Shown: positions 27,252 through 39,165, counted from the stretch's first letter. The stretch is DNA of 64,000 nt from JBFXCS01 sp050181915 (GCA_050181915.1 JBFXCS010000003.1:1-64000); one strand, 5' to 3'. The notes: a model not told the origin generated them from the letters alone. Made by a program: numbers and translations.

Positions 27252-29093
27252 ATGCGTTCTCCTCTCAGTGCCCGGCTGATCGCCGGCGCGCTCGCATTCG
27301 GCGGAGGTCTCGCGATGGTGTCCGGCGCCCAGGCCGCCGGCGGCCTCGATGACACCTTCGGGCTCGGCGGGGTGGCGTTCACGCCCCTGTCGCCCGACAG
27401 CGACCGCTACCTGGCGACCGCGCCCGGGCCCGGCGGCGGCACCTACAACGTGGGCTACACCACGGTCTCCGGCACCGACCGCGCCTTCGCGATCAGCCGG
27501 GTGAGCGCGTCGGGCGACCTCGTCCCGTCGTTCGGCACCGACGGCGTCGCCGTGGTGAACGTCGTCACCGGTCCGTTCAATCCGCCGCCCACGGGCACGG
27601 CTCCCAACGGCACCGCCGAGCTGGCCCGCGGCGTCATCGTGCAGAAGGACGGCAAGATCGTCGTGTCCGGCCAGGCCGAGACGCCCCCCGCCGAGGTGAA
27701 GCCCGACAGCCGCGACCTCGACATCTACCTCGTCCGGCTCAACCCGGACGGCACGGTCGACACCACCTTCGGCCCCGGTGGCACCGGCATCGTGCGCATC
27801 GACCTCAGCGACGGCGTCGCGGGCACCGGCGTGAACACCGACCAGTCCTACGGCCTCACCCAGCGCCCCACCGGCGAGATCATCGTGGTGGGCGCCAAGG
27901 GCACCGACAGCGGCGCTCCGGCCAAGGCCGACCGCGACCTGGTCGTGGTCCAGCTGAGCCAGGACGGCGCCATCGACGCGGCCTTCGGCACCGCCGGCGT
28001 CGCGACGGCGAACACGCCCGGCGTGAACGAGAACCCGCGCCAGGCGATCGTGGAGGCCGACGGCAAGGTGACCGCCACCTCGTACGGAGCGCTCGGCAGC
28101 AACCCGGTGCGCCCCTGGATCTCCCGCTTCCTCCCGAACGGCCAGCCCGACGCGAGCTTCGGCAACGGCGGGGTCGCCACGGGCGACGTCGGCGGACCGG
28201 CTCCCGGCTTCGCCGAGTCGTACGAGATCGTCAAGCAGGGCGACGGCTACGTGTTCACCGGCTACGGCAGCCGCTCCACCACGCCGGAGAACGGCATCGA
28301 CGCCGTCGTCTACCGCTTCACGGCGAACGGCACCTGGGACACCAGCTTCGGCGACGGCGGGCTCACGACCTACAACCGGGTCAACGGCGCCGACCGCGGC
28401 CGCGACATGACCGTGCTGGCCGACGGCCGGCTCGTCATCACCGGCAGCAGCGCCACCGCCGCCGCGACCCCGGACCTCGACGGGCTGATCCTGGTGGTGC
28501 TTCCCGACGGCAAGCTCGACACCAGCATCGGCGACGGCGGCGCGATCGTGGTCGACCTGGGCGGCCCGAACGACGCCTTCTTCGGCGCCGCGACGGTCAC
28601 CAACGGCACCCAGGTGGTGGCCGCGGGCTACCGCGGCGGCGCCACCGCCGCGGGCGACGAGTCGGCCCTGGTGCGGGTGAACCTCCCCACGCCGCCGGCG
28701 GCGGCACCGGTCTCCCCGACGCCCACGCAGCCCACGGCGCCCGGCAAGGCGGCGACCGCAGCGCCGAAGCCCACCTTCACCACGGTGGTCCGCGGCGGCA
28801 AGGTGTACCTGCAGGTGCGGGCCACCCTGGCACGCTCCCTGGCGGGCCGCACGTTCGTGGTGCAGCGCAAGGTGGGCGCCCGGACGCTGAAGGTCTCGTC
28901 GTTCAAGGTGCCCGCCAACGGGCGCGTCAACCGGCAGGTCCTGCTGAAGGCCGGCAGCCGCTCCGGCGCGCTGGGCGTGCGCGGCCTGAAGCGCATCTCG
29001 GTGCGCGCCACGATCGGCTCGACGGCGACCGCGAAGGCCGCCTCCAGCGCCTTCCGCAACGTCGCGGTGAAGTCCCTGCCCCGCCGCAGGTAG
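27252..29093 (+). CDS. Secreted delta-60 repeat protein
   Basis: A signal peptide (RLIAGALAFGGGLAMVSGAQA) is followed by repeats of about 60 residues, each ending in a phrase like DTSFGDGG: DDTFGLGG, PSFGTDG, DTTFGPGG, DAAFGTAG, DASFGNGG, DTSFGDGG and DTSIGDGG. This is the delta-60 beta-propeller-like repeat. A proline/threonine linker then leads to a basic C-terminal domain (FTTVVRGGKVYLQVRATLAR...) perhaps binding the envelope. The ATG at 27252 has GAAAGG five bases upstream; ATG at 27249 is an alternative. A TTCG-loop hairpin at 27197-27212 lies in the leader. Confidence 0.88.
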   Translation: MRSPLSARLIAGALAFGGGLAMVSGAQAAGGLDDTFGLGGVAFTPLSPDSDRYLATAPGPGGGTYNVGYTTVSGTDRAFAISRVSASGDLVPSFGTDGVAVVNVVTGPFNPPPTGTAPNGTAELARGVIVQKDGKIVVSGQAETPPAEVKPDSRDLDIYLVRLNPDGTVDTTFGPGGTGIVRIDLSDGVAGTGVNTDQSYGLTQRPTGEIIVVGAKGTDSGAPAKADRDLVVVQLSQDGAIDAAFGTAGVATANTPGVNENPRQAIVEADGKVTATSYGALGSNPVRPWISRFLPNGQPDASFGNGGVATGDVGGPAPGFAESYEIVKQGDGYVFTGYGSRSTTPENGIDAVVYRFTANGTWDTSFGDGGLTTYNRVNGADRGRDMTVLADGRLVITGSSATAAATPDLDGLILVVLPDGKLDTSIGDGGAIVVDLGGPNDAFFGAATVTNGTQVVAAGYRGGATAAGDESALVRVNLPTPPAAAPVSPTPTQPTAPGKAATAAPKPTFTTVVRGGKVYLQVRATLARSLAGRTFVVQRKVGARTLKVSSFKVPANGRVNRQVLLKAGSRSGALGVRGLKRISVRATIGSTATAKAASSAFRNVAVKSLPRRR

Positions 29094-29094
29094 G

Positions 29095-29122
29095 GCCCGG
29101 ACGCATCGACGCACGTCCGGGC
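29095..29122. terminator. Bidirectional hairpin terminator candidate
   Basis: GCCCGGAC and GTCCGGGC form an 8-base stem with a 12-base loop just after the delta-60 gene stop, between two convergent genes. No T-run follows, which is usual in high-GC bacteria. A second GC stem (GGGCG...CGCCC) continues to 29147. Confidence 0.55.
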
Positions 29123-29162
29123 GTCCCCTCCCGCGAGGGGGCGCCCGGACGCGCGGACGCGC

Positions 29163-29558
29163 CTAGGCGGAGTACTCCTCGTCGGTGACCGGGTCGCCCC
29201 AGTCGGCGGCGTTCCCGGCGTCGTCCACCTCCATCATCGCGACGTGGACCGTGAAGCGGTCGGGGGCCGCGCCGTGCCAGTGATCCTCGCCCGGCGCGAA
29301 GAAGGCGCGATCGCCGGGGCGGAGCACCTCCACCGGGCCGCCGCGGCGCTGGGCGAGGCACACCCCCTCGGTCACCCAGATCGTCTGCCCGTGGGGATGG
29401 GTGTGCCAGTGGGTGCGCGCGCCGGGGGCGAAGTGGACGTTGGCCGCGCTGATCCGCGACCCGCCGGTCGGCGCGGCGACCGGGTCGATGTGGACGGCGC
29501 CGGTGAACCAGTCGGCGGGGCCGGTGCCGGTGGGCAGCGAGCTGCGGGTGATCTCCAC
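29163..29558 (-). CDS. Cupin-domain protein
   Basis: A 131-residue single-domain cupin. The metal-binding motif 1 reads THWHTHPHGQTIWVTEG (two histidines, glutamine/glutamate positions) and motif 2 is PGDRAFFAPGEDHWHG. Resembles the small cupins that bind a divalent metal, some acting on quinones or as isomerases; the substrate is unknown. It is followed 16 bases away by the alcohol dehydrogenase gene upstream on the same strand, so the pair may be one operon. Confidence 0.88.
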   Translation of the reverse strand: MEITRSSLPTGTGPADWFTGAVHIDPVAAPTGGSRISAANVHFAPGARTHWHTHPHGQTIWVTEGVCLAQRRGGPVEVLRPGDRAFFAPGEDHWHGAAPDRFTVHVAMMEVDDAGNAADWGDPVTDEEYSA

Positions 29559-29574
29559 GATTCCGGTCCTCCGA

Positions 29575-30612
29575 TCAGGAGACGGCGACGAGCGCCTTGA
29601 CGGCGCGGCGCTCGTCCATGGCGGCGTAGCCCTCGGGCACCTCGTCGAGCGTGACGGTCAGGTCGAGGACGGGCGACGGGTCGATGCGGCCGGCGAGGAC
29701 GTCCTCCAGCAGCTCGGGGATGTAGGCCCGCACCGGCGCGACGCCGCCGCGCAGGGCGATGTTGCGGTTGTACACGTCCATCAGGCTCACCGACTCGGCC
29801 GGGACGCCGATGTGCCCCACCGTCCCGCCGGGGCGGCACACCGCGATCGCCGTCGAGGTGGCGAGGCCGGTGCCGACGCACTCGAGCACGTGGGGCGCGC
29901 CGCCGCCTGTGAGCTCGCGGACGCGGGCGATGCCCTCCTCCCCGCGCTCGCGCACCTCGTCGGTGGCGCCGAAGCGGCGGGCGATGTCGAGGCGGCGATC
30001 GTGGCGGCCCATCACGATGATCCGCTCCGCGCCGAGCCGCGAGGCGGCGAGCACGCCGCAGAGGCCGACGGCGCCGTCGCCCACCACGACCGCGGTCGAT
30101 CCCGGGCCGACGCCGGCGCTGACCGCGGCATGGTGGCCGGTGCCGCAGACGTCGGTGAGGGTGGCGAGCGCCGTCGCGAGGCGCGCGTCGGTCAGGTCCG
30201 CCTCGTCCGGCAGCCGCACCAGCGTGCCGTCGGCGAGCGGGGCGCGCACCGCCTCGCCCTGGCCGCCGTCGTTCGCCGCGCCCCAGTACCCGCCCTGCAC
30301 GCAGGACGTGTGCAGGCCGGCGGCGCAGTATTCGCAGACGCCGTCGGAGAACGCGAAGGGGGCGATCACCCGGTCGCCCGGCCGCAGCGTCCGCACCTCC
30401 GACCCCACGGCCTCGACGACGCCCATGAACTCGTGGCCCATCCGGCCGTGGGGACCGTAGATCAGGAGCTCGCCGCGGTACGGCCACAGGTCGCTGCCGC
30501 AGATACACGCGTGGGTGACGCGCACGAGGGCGTCGGTCGGCTCCCGCAGCGTCGCGTCGGGGACCTCCTCGACGCGCACGTCGCGCGTGCCGTGGAACAC
30601 GGTGGCTCGCAT
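29575..30612 (-). CDS. Zinc-dependent alcohol dehydrogenase family protein
   Basis: A 345-residue medium-chain dehydrogenase. The catalytic zinc residues are in THACICGSDLWPY and GHEFMGVVE, and the cofactor loop is VVGDGAVGLCGVLAA. The structural zinc site is only partly present: CEYCAAGLHTSC has three of the usual four cysteines. The ATG at 30612 starts right at the domain (RATVFHG). The downstream cupin may share its promoter. Confidence 0.92.
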   Translation of the reverse strand: MRATVFHGTRDVRVEEVPDATLREPTDALVRVTHACICGSDLWPYRGELLIYGPHGRMGHEFMGVVEAVGSEVRTLRPGDRVIAPFAFSDGVCEYCAAGLHTSCVQGGYWGAANDGGQGEAVRAPLADGTLVRLPDEADLTDARLATALATLTDVCGTGHHAAVSAGVGPGSTAVVVGDGAVGLCGVLAASRLGAERIIVMGRHDRRLDIARRFGATDEVRERGEEGIARVRELTGGGAPHVLECVGTGLATSTAIAVCRPGGTVGHIGVPAESVSLMDVYNRNIALRGGVAPVRAYIPELLEDVLAGRIDPSPVLDLTVTLDEVPEGYAAMDERRAVKALVAVS

Positions 30613-30718
30613 CGGGCACTCCCTCGGTGGTGACGTGGCGCGACAGGCGCCGGGCTCGACCTGGAAGGTGACACACGACGCGGCCCGGAGGTCGGGTCGG
30701 GTCGACGATCGGAAGCTG

Positions 30719-30997
30719 ATGCGCGTGGGCATGTTCGCCGCGGGCGCGGACCGGATCGCCGTGCGCGACCGCGGCGCACCCGCCGGCCGGCCGGCGTGCA
30801 TCGCCGCCGTGATCGCCTGGGCGCGGACGCCGACGTGGCGCACGCTGATCGTCGCAGCGATGATGACGGGCGGCACCGTCGGCATCTACCCGGCGCAGGG
30901 ACCGTGGCTCGTCCTCCCGCTCCTCATCGCCATCGTCTGGACGGCGGGGATGGCGCCGGGGCTCTCGCGCGCGCTCGCCACCGTAGGAGACACCACG
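30719..30997 (+). other. Open frame with two hydrophobic segments upstream of the DJ-1/PfpI gene
   Basis: The frame of the DJ-1/PfpI gene is open upstream. From an ATG at 30719 it reads MRVGMFAAGADR..., a short hydrophobic stretch (LIVAAMMTGGTVGI) and a second one (WLVLPLLIAIVWTAGMAPG), then runs straight into the DJ-1 domain. It might be an N-terminal membrane extension or an unrelated remnant. The strong GTAGGAGA ribosome site before 30998 argues that the DJ-1 domain starts on its own. Nothing else is seen in 30613-30997 apart from promoters of the two divergent genes. Confidence 0.3.
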
Positions 30998-31681
30998 ATG
31001 ACCACGCGCATCCTGAACGTCGTCACCAACGTCGGACACTACGACGACCCCTCCCACCCCACCGGCCTGTGGCTGTCGGAGCTGACTCACGCCTGGCGCG
31101 TCTTCGAGGAGCGCGGCTTCGAGCAGGTCATCGTCAGCCCGAAGGGCGGTCCGTCACCGATCGAGCCGCGGTCGCTGAGGTTCCCCAACGACGACCGGAC
31201 CGCCAAGGCGTGGCGTGCCGACCCCGCCCGGATGGCGCTGCTGGAGAACACCGCCCGTCCGGACGAGATCGACTCCGCCGGCTTCGACGCCATCTACTTC
31301 ACCGGTGGCCACGCCGTGATGTACGACTTCCCCGACAGCGACGGCCTGCAACGGATCACCCGAGAGATCTTCGAACGCGGCGGCATCGTCTCGTCGGTCT
31401 GCCACGGCTACTGCGGCCTGCTCAACACCGAGCTGTCCGACGGCTCCCACCTCGTCGCCGGGCGCAAGCTCACCGGCTTCGCCTGGCGCGAAGAGGTGCT
31501 CGCCAGGGTGGACAAGCTCGTGCCCTACAACGCCGAGGAAAAGATGAAGGAGCGCGGTGCGCTCTATGAGAAGGCCCGGCTGCCCTTCGCCTCCTACACC
31601 GTGGTCGATGGCAACCTGGTCACCGGCCAGAACCCGAGATCCGCGAAGGAGACGGCCGAGAGGGTCGCCGCGCTCGTGTGA
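30998..31681 (+). CDS. DJ-1/PfpI family protein (type 1 glutamine amidotransferase fold)
   Basis: A 227-residue protein with the nucleophile elbow IVSSVCHGYCGLLN, FTGGHAVMYDFPD around the conserved glycines and FEQVIVSPKGGPSPIEP early on. It resembles the Hsp31/HchA-like group with glyoxalase or chaperone activity. The ATG at 30998 has GTAGGAGA eight bases upstream. Divergent from the alcohol dehydrogenase gene. Confidence 0.9.
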   Translation: MTTRILNVVTNVGHYDDPSHPTGLWLSELTHAWRVFEERGFEQVIVSPKGGPSPIEPRSLRFPNDDRTAKAWRADPARMALLENTARPDEIDSAGFDAIYFTGGHAVMYDFPDSDGLQRITREIFERGGIVSSVCHGYCGLLNTELSDGSHLVAGRKLTGFAWREEVLARVDKLVPYNAEEKMKERGALYEKARLPFASYTVVDGNLVTGQNPRSAKETAERVAALV

Positions 31682-31783
31682 CCGCACCACGCTCACTCCC
31701 GTTCGTGCTCATGCGGCCGCTGGTCCGCTCGATCGGGAAGTGGACCTCCGTAGAGAGTTTGAGAACCCCTGCCCACACCTTAA

Positions 31784-32224
31784 AACCCTATCTTTGCGCA
31801 GGTCGCGCGGGTTCTACAAGCAGGACCGACGCTCGTCTCGCCCTTCCGTGGTGGACTCCAGGGGCCGGATGGTGCGTTCACTTGGGATGGCTCAAACCCT
31901 TCTACGGGCGCCGAGCAGATCGACGAGCTGGCGGCGAGGTACCGCGACGGCGCGACGCTCGTTGAGCTGGCCTCACGCTTCGGCGTCCACCGTCGGACGG
32001 TCGCGGAGCATCTGACGCGCCGGGAGGTCCCGATCCGCCGCGGTCGCTTCGACCCTTCCCGTATTCATGAAGCAGCCGACCTCTACGACAGCGGGTTGAC
32101 GCTGGTAGAGGTCGGCTTGAAGGTCGGTGCGGGGCCTCAGGCAGTTCGCCGCGCGCTGGCCGAGCATGGCGTTCCGATTCGCGAGGGCGGTGGACGACGC
32201 AGCCGGATGGCCGCTGCCTCCTGA
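31784..32224 (+). pseudogene. Remnant with tandem HTH repeats, resembling C-termini of actinobacterial serine recombinases
   Basis: The frame has no plausible start codon at its upstream end. From about 31910 it reads AEQIDELAARYRDGATLVEL, ASRFGVHRRTVAEHL and VPIRRGRF, then a second related unit IHEAADLYDSGLTLVEV ... PQAVRRALAEHGVPIR. These two helix-turn-helix repeats match those at the C-terminus of many resolvase/invertase family proteins. The catalytic N-terminal domain is missing, so it looks like the stub of an integration gene at the left edge of the accessory region. A stand-alone small HTH protein with an unusual start is the alternative. 31682-31783 holds nothing else recognisable. 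Confidence 0.5.
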
Positions 32225-32315
32225 CCCGCCGTGTTTCCCTGGGCGAGGGCATACGCGAGTCTGGAACGACATAGATGAGTGCCTCTCGTGACGGCGCGGG
32301 TTGGGGCGGCTCTGG

Positions 32316-34885
<2,570 letters not shown>

Positions 34886-34886
<1 letters not shown>

Positions 34887-36547
34887 TAGTCGCTGGGCTC
34901 CATCGCTTTGATGTTTGCCTCGATGTACGCAATCTCGTCAGCCTGTAGGCCGTACCGCTCGTAGAGGTCATGATCTGTCCACGGGCGGTCCATAGGCAAG
35001 TCAGGAACGAAGGAGAACCGCTCGCTGTAGAGGTGCTGGGTATTTGTGCGGAGCGACACGAGGAACCTGACGAATCTTGTCCGCAGGTAGGCGGCGAAGT
35101 TTGATGCTTCGAGCTCCGTATCGAACCGGTTAGCGACGAGATACGTCTCGGTGCACGCTGTGCCCGGTTCACCGATGATGATGCGTGAGAACACGCGCCG
35201 GGTACCGCTCTTGTCCGTCTGGCCCCCGTGTTCGCTGGCAGTTCCCGAGAGAAACACCTTCCACTGGTTTACCCAGGCGACGTTGCGAGGTACCGCGTCG
35301 CGTTCGATCCATCCGCTCCCGCCGTTCTGGTATAGCTTGACTGGCGCTTCCATCCCAGCGGCCGTCTCGGCGCCGCGGAAGTTGGTCCGAATGCTAAAGG
35401 GTTGTATCGGTGCTACTCGGGACGCAAGGCTCACGAACGGTTCGCCGTCTGGTTTCTGCAGGACGCGGTGCAGGATCGAGACTGCCTCGTTGTACCGCAC
35501 GAGAATGTCGTACTCGTCGAGGTATCGATGCATGCTTGGGTGCTTCTCACCCGCCTTGACGGTCGTCACTTCGCAGGTGCCGCTCCATGAGGCGTCCCAC
35601 AGGAAGTAGGAGATGCCGCCGGCGATATCTACACCGTCGAAGACTTCTCTTGAGTCCGGGTGATCGACTAGGACTCGGAGCCTCCGGTCGGTGAGCATGT
35701 CTTGGCGGAACTCGTCTAGGCCGCGGCCGCCAGCGAACCACCGAGAGGGGATGACCATGGTGACGAAGCGCGGGTCGAGGCCCTTGGCGGCGTCAACGAA
35801 CTTCTGATAGATCGGCATGGCGAAGCTTCCAACCGACTCGCCGCCACTCTGGCCGAGCTGGTAAGGCGGGTTCCCGATCACGACATCGAAACGCATATTC
35901 TCTCCGAAGACTTGGCTGATGAACTCATTCGGGTCATCGGTGTGGATCAGTGCATAGGCGTGAGACTCGAGTTCGCCCCCACGCTCATAGTCACGCTCGT
36001 TCGCGCCGCAGTAGGTGCATTTGCGGTTGGTGTAGAGGACGACCTCTTCATTCGTCAGCGGATCGACGCGGAACTCGCGTTTGCCGCCGCCCCAGGTGTG
36101 TTCCGTGCGCTCGAACCAGATGTTGCCGTCCTCGGTCGTGAACGACCTGCCGATCGAGTGTGGACCGTTTGCGAGCTTCGAGCAGTACACGCTTCGGCGA
36201 GCCAGCAACGCCGTCAACTCCGTGATCCCGATGCCGAAGACTTGACGGGTGAGGATGTGGTCGACGCGTTCGGCAAGGTCGGGAATCACAACAACAAGGC
36301 CGCCGGTGAGGCGGCGAACGATCTCGCGGAGGAACACCCCCGACTTTGTGAACGGGTCGAGGAACGTTACATCGGGGTCGGCCCAGATGTCAGCACCATC
36401 ATGCGCATCTGCCCATGCAGCCGACAGGCTATCGAGCATCCGGTTCGCAAATTCGGGTGGCGTGAACACCTCGTCGTTGGAGAGGTTCGCGATGCACGTG
36501 AGGACATCCGGGTTGTGCCCGCGGAGGGAAAACGGGGCAAGGCTCAT
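34886..36547 (-). CDS. Eco57I-type N6-adenine DNA methyltransferase
   Basis: A 553-residue protein with an N-terminal EVFTPPEFANRMLD, an AdoMet motif I variant FLDPFTKSGVFLREI (62-76), a FGIGITEL motif and the catalytic NPPY at 226-229 (DVVIGNPPYQLG). The C-terminal half (from about 330) could read the DNA target. A CTYC pair at 177-180, inserted between motif I and NPPY, suggests a half zinc site. Family knowledge: such enzymes methylate adenine in R-M systems. Coupled to the genes on both sides by ATGA and TAATG overlaps. Confidence 0.9.
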
Positions 36548-37188
36548 GCGCGAATCTCCGCGATCTGACTGGCCGTCATCGTCGGGTACGTCTTCGCGGG
36601 TACGAACAACTCGTCCTCCGCAAGCTCACCGAAGAGGGTCCCTTCGTATGAGGCGCGCTGAGTGAGGTCGTCATAGCGGAAGTCACGGCGCTGGAACTTG
36701 CCCTTGCCGAGGTACGCCCACTCGGGGAAGGTAATCGGCTTCCCGCTCGGCACGGTCATAGTGAGAGCATCACCTTGCACGATGTTCACCGCGAGGACTG
36801 CGCGTGCCGCCTTGCCCCACTCGTCGTCTTCATGGACTCCCAGGAAGGCGTTGAACACCTCGGCGAGGTTGTCGCGGCACTCTTCTGCGTTGTCGCTCAG
36901 CAGCTCGATGCCGTAGGTGCACATGAGCGCGAACAGTGCATAGTGGCGCTTCTCGAACTCGCTCCTGCCGTGGCGAGCCTGGACTGTGACGAGCTTGCGA
37001 GCTAGGACAGGGACGAGGAAGTTGCCTGAGCCGCAGGCTGGTTCGAGAACTCGCGAGTCGATCCTTTCGGACTCGTGCTTGACGAGGTCGAGCATGGCGT
37101 CGACCATCCACGCGGGTGTGAACACCTCGCCGTGGTCGGCGACGCGCTGCTTGGACTTCACCAAGCGCTGGGCCTCGCTCAGCGTCAT
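36544..37188 (-). CDS. Short N6-adenine methylase-like protein lacking NPPY
   Basis: A 214-residue protein with GEVFTPAWMVDAML and the AdoMet-binding motif I LEPACGSGNFLVP (49-60), followed by CTYGIELL and a VNIVQGDALTM block (motifs II/III). The catalytic (N/D)PP(Y/F) motif is absent. The chain ends where a full methylase would continue. It may bind AdoMet and pair with the next gene product as a split or regulatory methylase subunit. Its ATG overlaps the HTH gene stop (ATGA). Confidence 0.8.
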   Translation of the reverse strand: MTLSEAQRLVKSKQRVADHGEVFTPAWMVDAMLDLVKHESERIDSRVLEPACGSGNFLVPVLARKLVTVQARHGRSEFEKRHYALFALMCTYGIELLSDNAEECRDNLAEVFNAFLGVHEDDEWGKAARAVLAVNIVQGDALTMTVPSGKPITFPEWAYLGKGKFQRRDFRYDDLTQRASYEGTLFGELAEDELFVPAKTYPTMTASQIAEIRA

Positions 37189-37469
37189 CCTTGCCCCTCC
37201 CTCTCTTCGTTGCTGTGAGCGTATGAGTGACCACCGACAGTCGGCTGCGGCGCGGGAGTTTGGGAGTCGCTGGAGGCACTACCGGCGCGCACCCATGCGT
37301 CGATCTCGCTGGCCTGGAATTTCCAGAGGCGTCCGACCTTGTGGGCGGGCATGGCCTTCTCGGCGATCCAGGTGTAGACGGTGTCTTTGGTGATCCCGAG
37401 GTGGGCGGCGATGTCGTCTGCGGACAGCCACGGCTCAGCCACGTTGGTTCTCCCTCGCTCTATGGCCAT
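37185..37469 (-). CDS. Excisionase/AlpA-type helix-turn-helix protein heading the R-M operon
   Basis: A 94-residue DNA-binding protein. AEPWLSADDIAAHLGITK, DTVYTWIAEKAMPAHKV and LWKFQASEIDAWVRAG form the winged HTH of the excisionase (MerR-like) family; the final 30 residues are unstructured. Leading an R-M operon, it may act as a controller protein. The ATG at 37469 lies within a palindrome (37463-37477), which fits self-repression. The stop overlaps the next methylase start by ATGA. Confidence 0.85.
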   Translation of the reverse strand: MAIERGRTNVAEPWLSADDIAAHLGITKDTVYTWIAEKAMPAHKVGRLWKFQASEIDAWVRAGSASSDSQTPAPQPTVGGHSYAHSNEEREGQG

Positions 37470-37477
37470 GTAGGCCA
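37463..37477. promoter_or_regulatory. Palindrome over the start codon of the R-M operon
   Basis: TGGCC-ATGTA-GGCCA, 5-base perfect arms, spans the start codon of the HTH gene. It could be the operator where the HTH protein limits its own operon, as controller proteins do. From 37478 to 37849 I see no other gene; open frames there lack any recognisable domain. Confidence 0.35.
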
Positions 37478-37849
37478 ATACTCCCGATGATACCGGCGGA
37501 GGTCCGGCTTGAGTTGGGTTTGTCCGGGCGTGGCCGATCCAAGCCGGTACGCCGCCGGCGCTGGTCAGCTCATTGGCTGCGAGGCGAGCCAGCCACTCCC
37601 GACAGCCCGCCAACGCTCAGGGTCGGAGTTCCAGGCAAGCGTGTGGTCGGCGTCGAAGGTCTCTAGGTGTAGGCGGCAGGAGCGTTCTTCCGTCCGGGCC
37701 TCCTTGGAGGCTGCGGGTTGCGAGCCATGCAACCTGTCCAAGGAGACCCGGCGGTGAGAGTTCATCAGAACGCCAGGACGTGCCCCGCTTCGCGGCGGTT
37801 GTTGTGCCGACGCGTCGAGGATGAGGGCTTGGAGTTGGCCCGGTCCGGA

Positions 37850-39165
37850 TGACACCTGATCGCTAGGGGATCGTAGTCGTCATGGAGGGGGTCCCGACCT
37901 CGGTCAGCGCCCCCGTGAAGGCTGGCTGGTCGAGGTCGGCGGGCCCGAAGGGCCCGGAGGGGTTGAGGTGTCGGTCTTCGAACTCGGCAGGGCTGAGGTA
38001 GCCGAGGCCCGAGTGCCGGCGGCGCGTGTTATAGAAGCACTCGATGTACCAGAACAACCTGATCCGGGCGGCCTCCAGGGTCGCGAATCGCTCGCGGCGA
38101 AGGAGCTCCTTCTCGAGGCTGGCGAAGAAGGTCTCGGTGACCGCGTTGTCCCAGGGGTCGCCGACAGAGCCCATCGACAGGTCGATGCCCGAGGTCTTGG
38201 CGTAGGCGCCGTAGGCCAGGCTGACGTATTGGGAGCCGTGGTCGGAGTGGGCGATCACCTCGGCGCCGGGGCGGCGCTGGGCCACGGCCATCCCGAGGGC
38301 GTCGAGCACGAGTTCCGCCCGCAGGTCGTCGCGCATCGACCAGCCGACGATCCGGCGGCTGAAGACGTCCTGCACGGCGGCAAGGAAGAGGAAACCCTGG
38401 CCCGTGCCGACGTACTTGATGTCGCAGACCCACAGGCGATTGGGCTCCGCGCGGGCGAAGGAGCGGTCGACCAGGTCCGGCGCCGACGGGCGCGCCGGGT
38501 CGCGGGTCGTCGTCTTCGGCCCGCCGCGGCGGCCCGCGCCGGAGATGCCCCGCTCGCGCATCAGGCGGGCGACGCGCTTTCGGCCGACGCGGATGCCGTG
38601 GGCGAGGCGCAGCTCGGCGTGGATGCGCGGGGCGCCGTAGATCCCTTGGACCTCATCGTGGATCTGGCCGATCCGCTCAGACAGCTCGGCATCGGCGAGG
38701 GCTCGGGTCGATGGCGGGCGGGTGCGCCAGGCGTAGAAGCCGCCGCGGCTGACGCCCATCACCTTGCACAGCAGGGAGACGGGGAACTGTGCAGCCTCCT
38801 CGGCGATGAACCGGAAGCGCATCACGGTCGATCGCTCTCCCTCATGAAGAACGCCGCAGCGCGCTTAAGGATCTCGCGCTCCTGGCGCAGCACCTTCACC
38901 TCGCGCTCGAGCTCGCGCAGGCGGGCCCGCTCGTCTCCGCTCAGGACGTCGGTGCGCTCACCGCGGTCGGCCTCGTCCCGGCGGACCCAGTTGCGAAGCG
39001 TCTGCTCGGTGCAGCCGAGCTCGCGGGCCAGCTCGGCCGGGGTCCGCGCGCCCGAGCGCAACAGGCTGAGCGCCTCGCGCCGGAACTCGGCCGGGTACGG
39101 GGGTCGCGTGTCTTGCCCATCACCGCTCCTTCCTCGGGCCTCGGCCCGAAAGGGTGGCGGTGTCA
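37850..39165 (-). mobile_element. IS3-family insertion sequence
   Basis: A two-gene IS3 element (orfA then orfB on the minus strand) between TGACACC at 37850 and its complement GGTGTCA ending at 39165. Only 7 bases of the ends match well and no clear target duplication is seen, so the bounds are approximate. It has landed between the R-M operon promoter and the tRNA-Met 3' duplication. The base composition is more GC-rich than the neighbouring R-M operon. Confidence 0.65.
37863..38825 (-). CDS. IS3-family transposase OrfB (DDE integrase)
   Basis: A 320-residue rve-type integrase. An HTH_21 domain (LSERIGQIHDEVQGIYGAPRI) precedes the DDE core: first D in WVCDIKYVGTGQG, second in VIAHSDHGSQYVSLAY, and E in AVTETFFASLEKELL, with NTRRRHSGLGYLSPAEFE after it. 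All catalytic residues are present. Start is GTG at 38825 or the next codon ATG at 38822; its start overlaps the orfA stop, consistent with the usual orfA-orfB coupling. Confidence 0.93.
   Translation of the reverse strand: MMRFRFIAEEAAQFPVSLLCKVMGVSRGGFYAWRTRPPSTRALADAELSERIGQIHDEVQGIYGAPRIHAELRLAHGIRVGRKRVARLMRERGISGAGRRGGPKTTTRDPARPSAPDLVDRSFARAEPNRLWVCDIKYVGTGQGFLFLAAVQDVFSRRIVGWSMRDDLRAELVLDALGMAVAQRRPGAEVIAHSDHGSQYVSLAYGAYAKTSGIDLSMGSVGDPWDNAVTETFFASLEKELLRRERFATLEAARIRLFWYIECFYNTRRRHSGLGYLSPAEFEDRHLNPSGPFGPADLDQPAFTGALTEVGTPSMTTTIP

Noticed and set aside
37478..37849. A 96-codon minus-strand frame and others upstream of the R-M operon
   Set aside because: No recognisable domain or start signal; treated as intergenic between the operon promoter and the IS.
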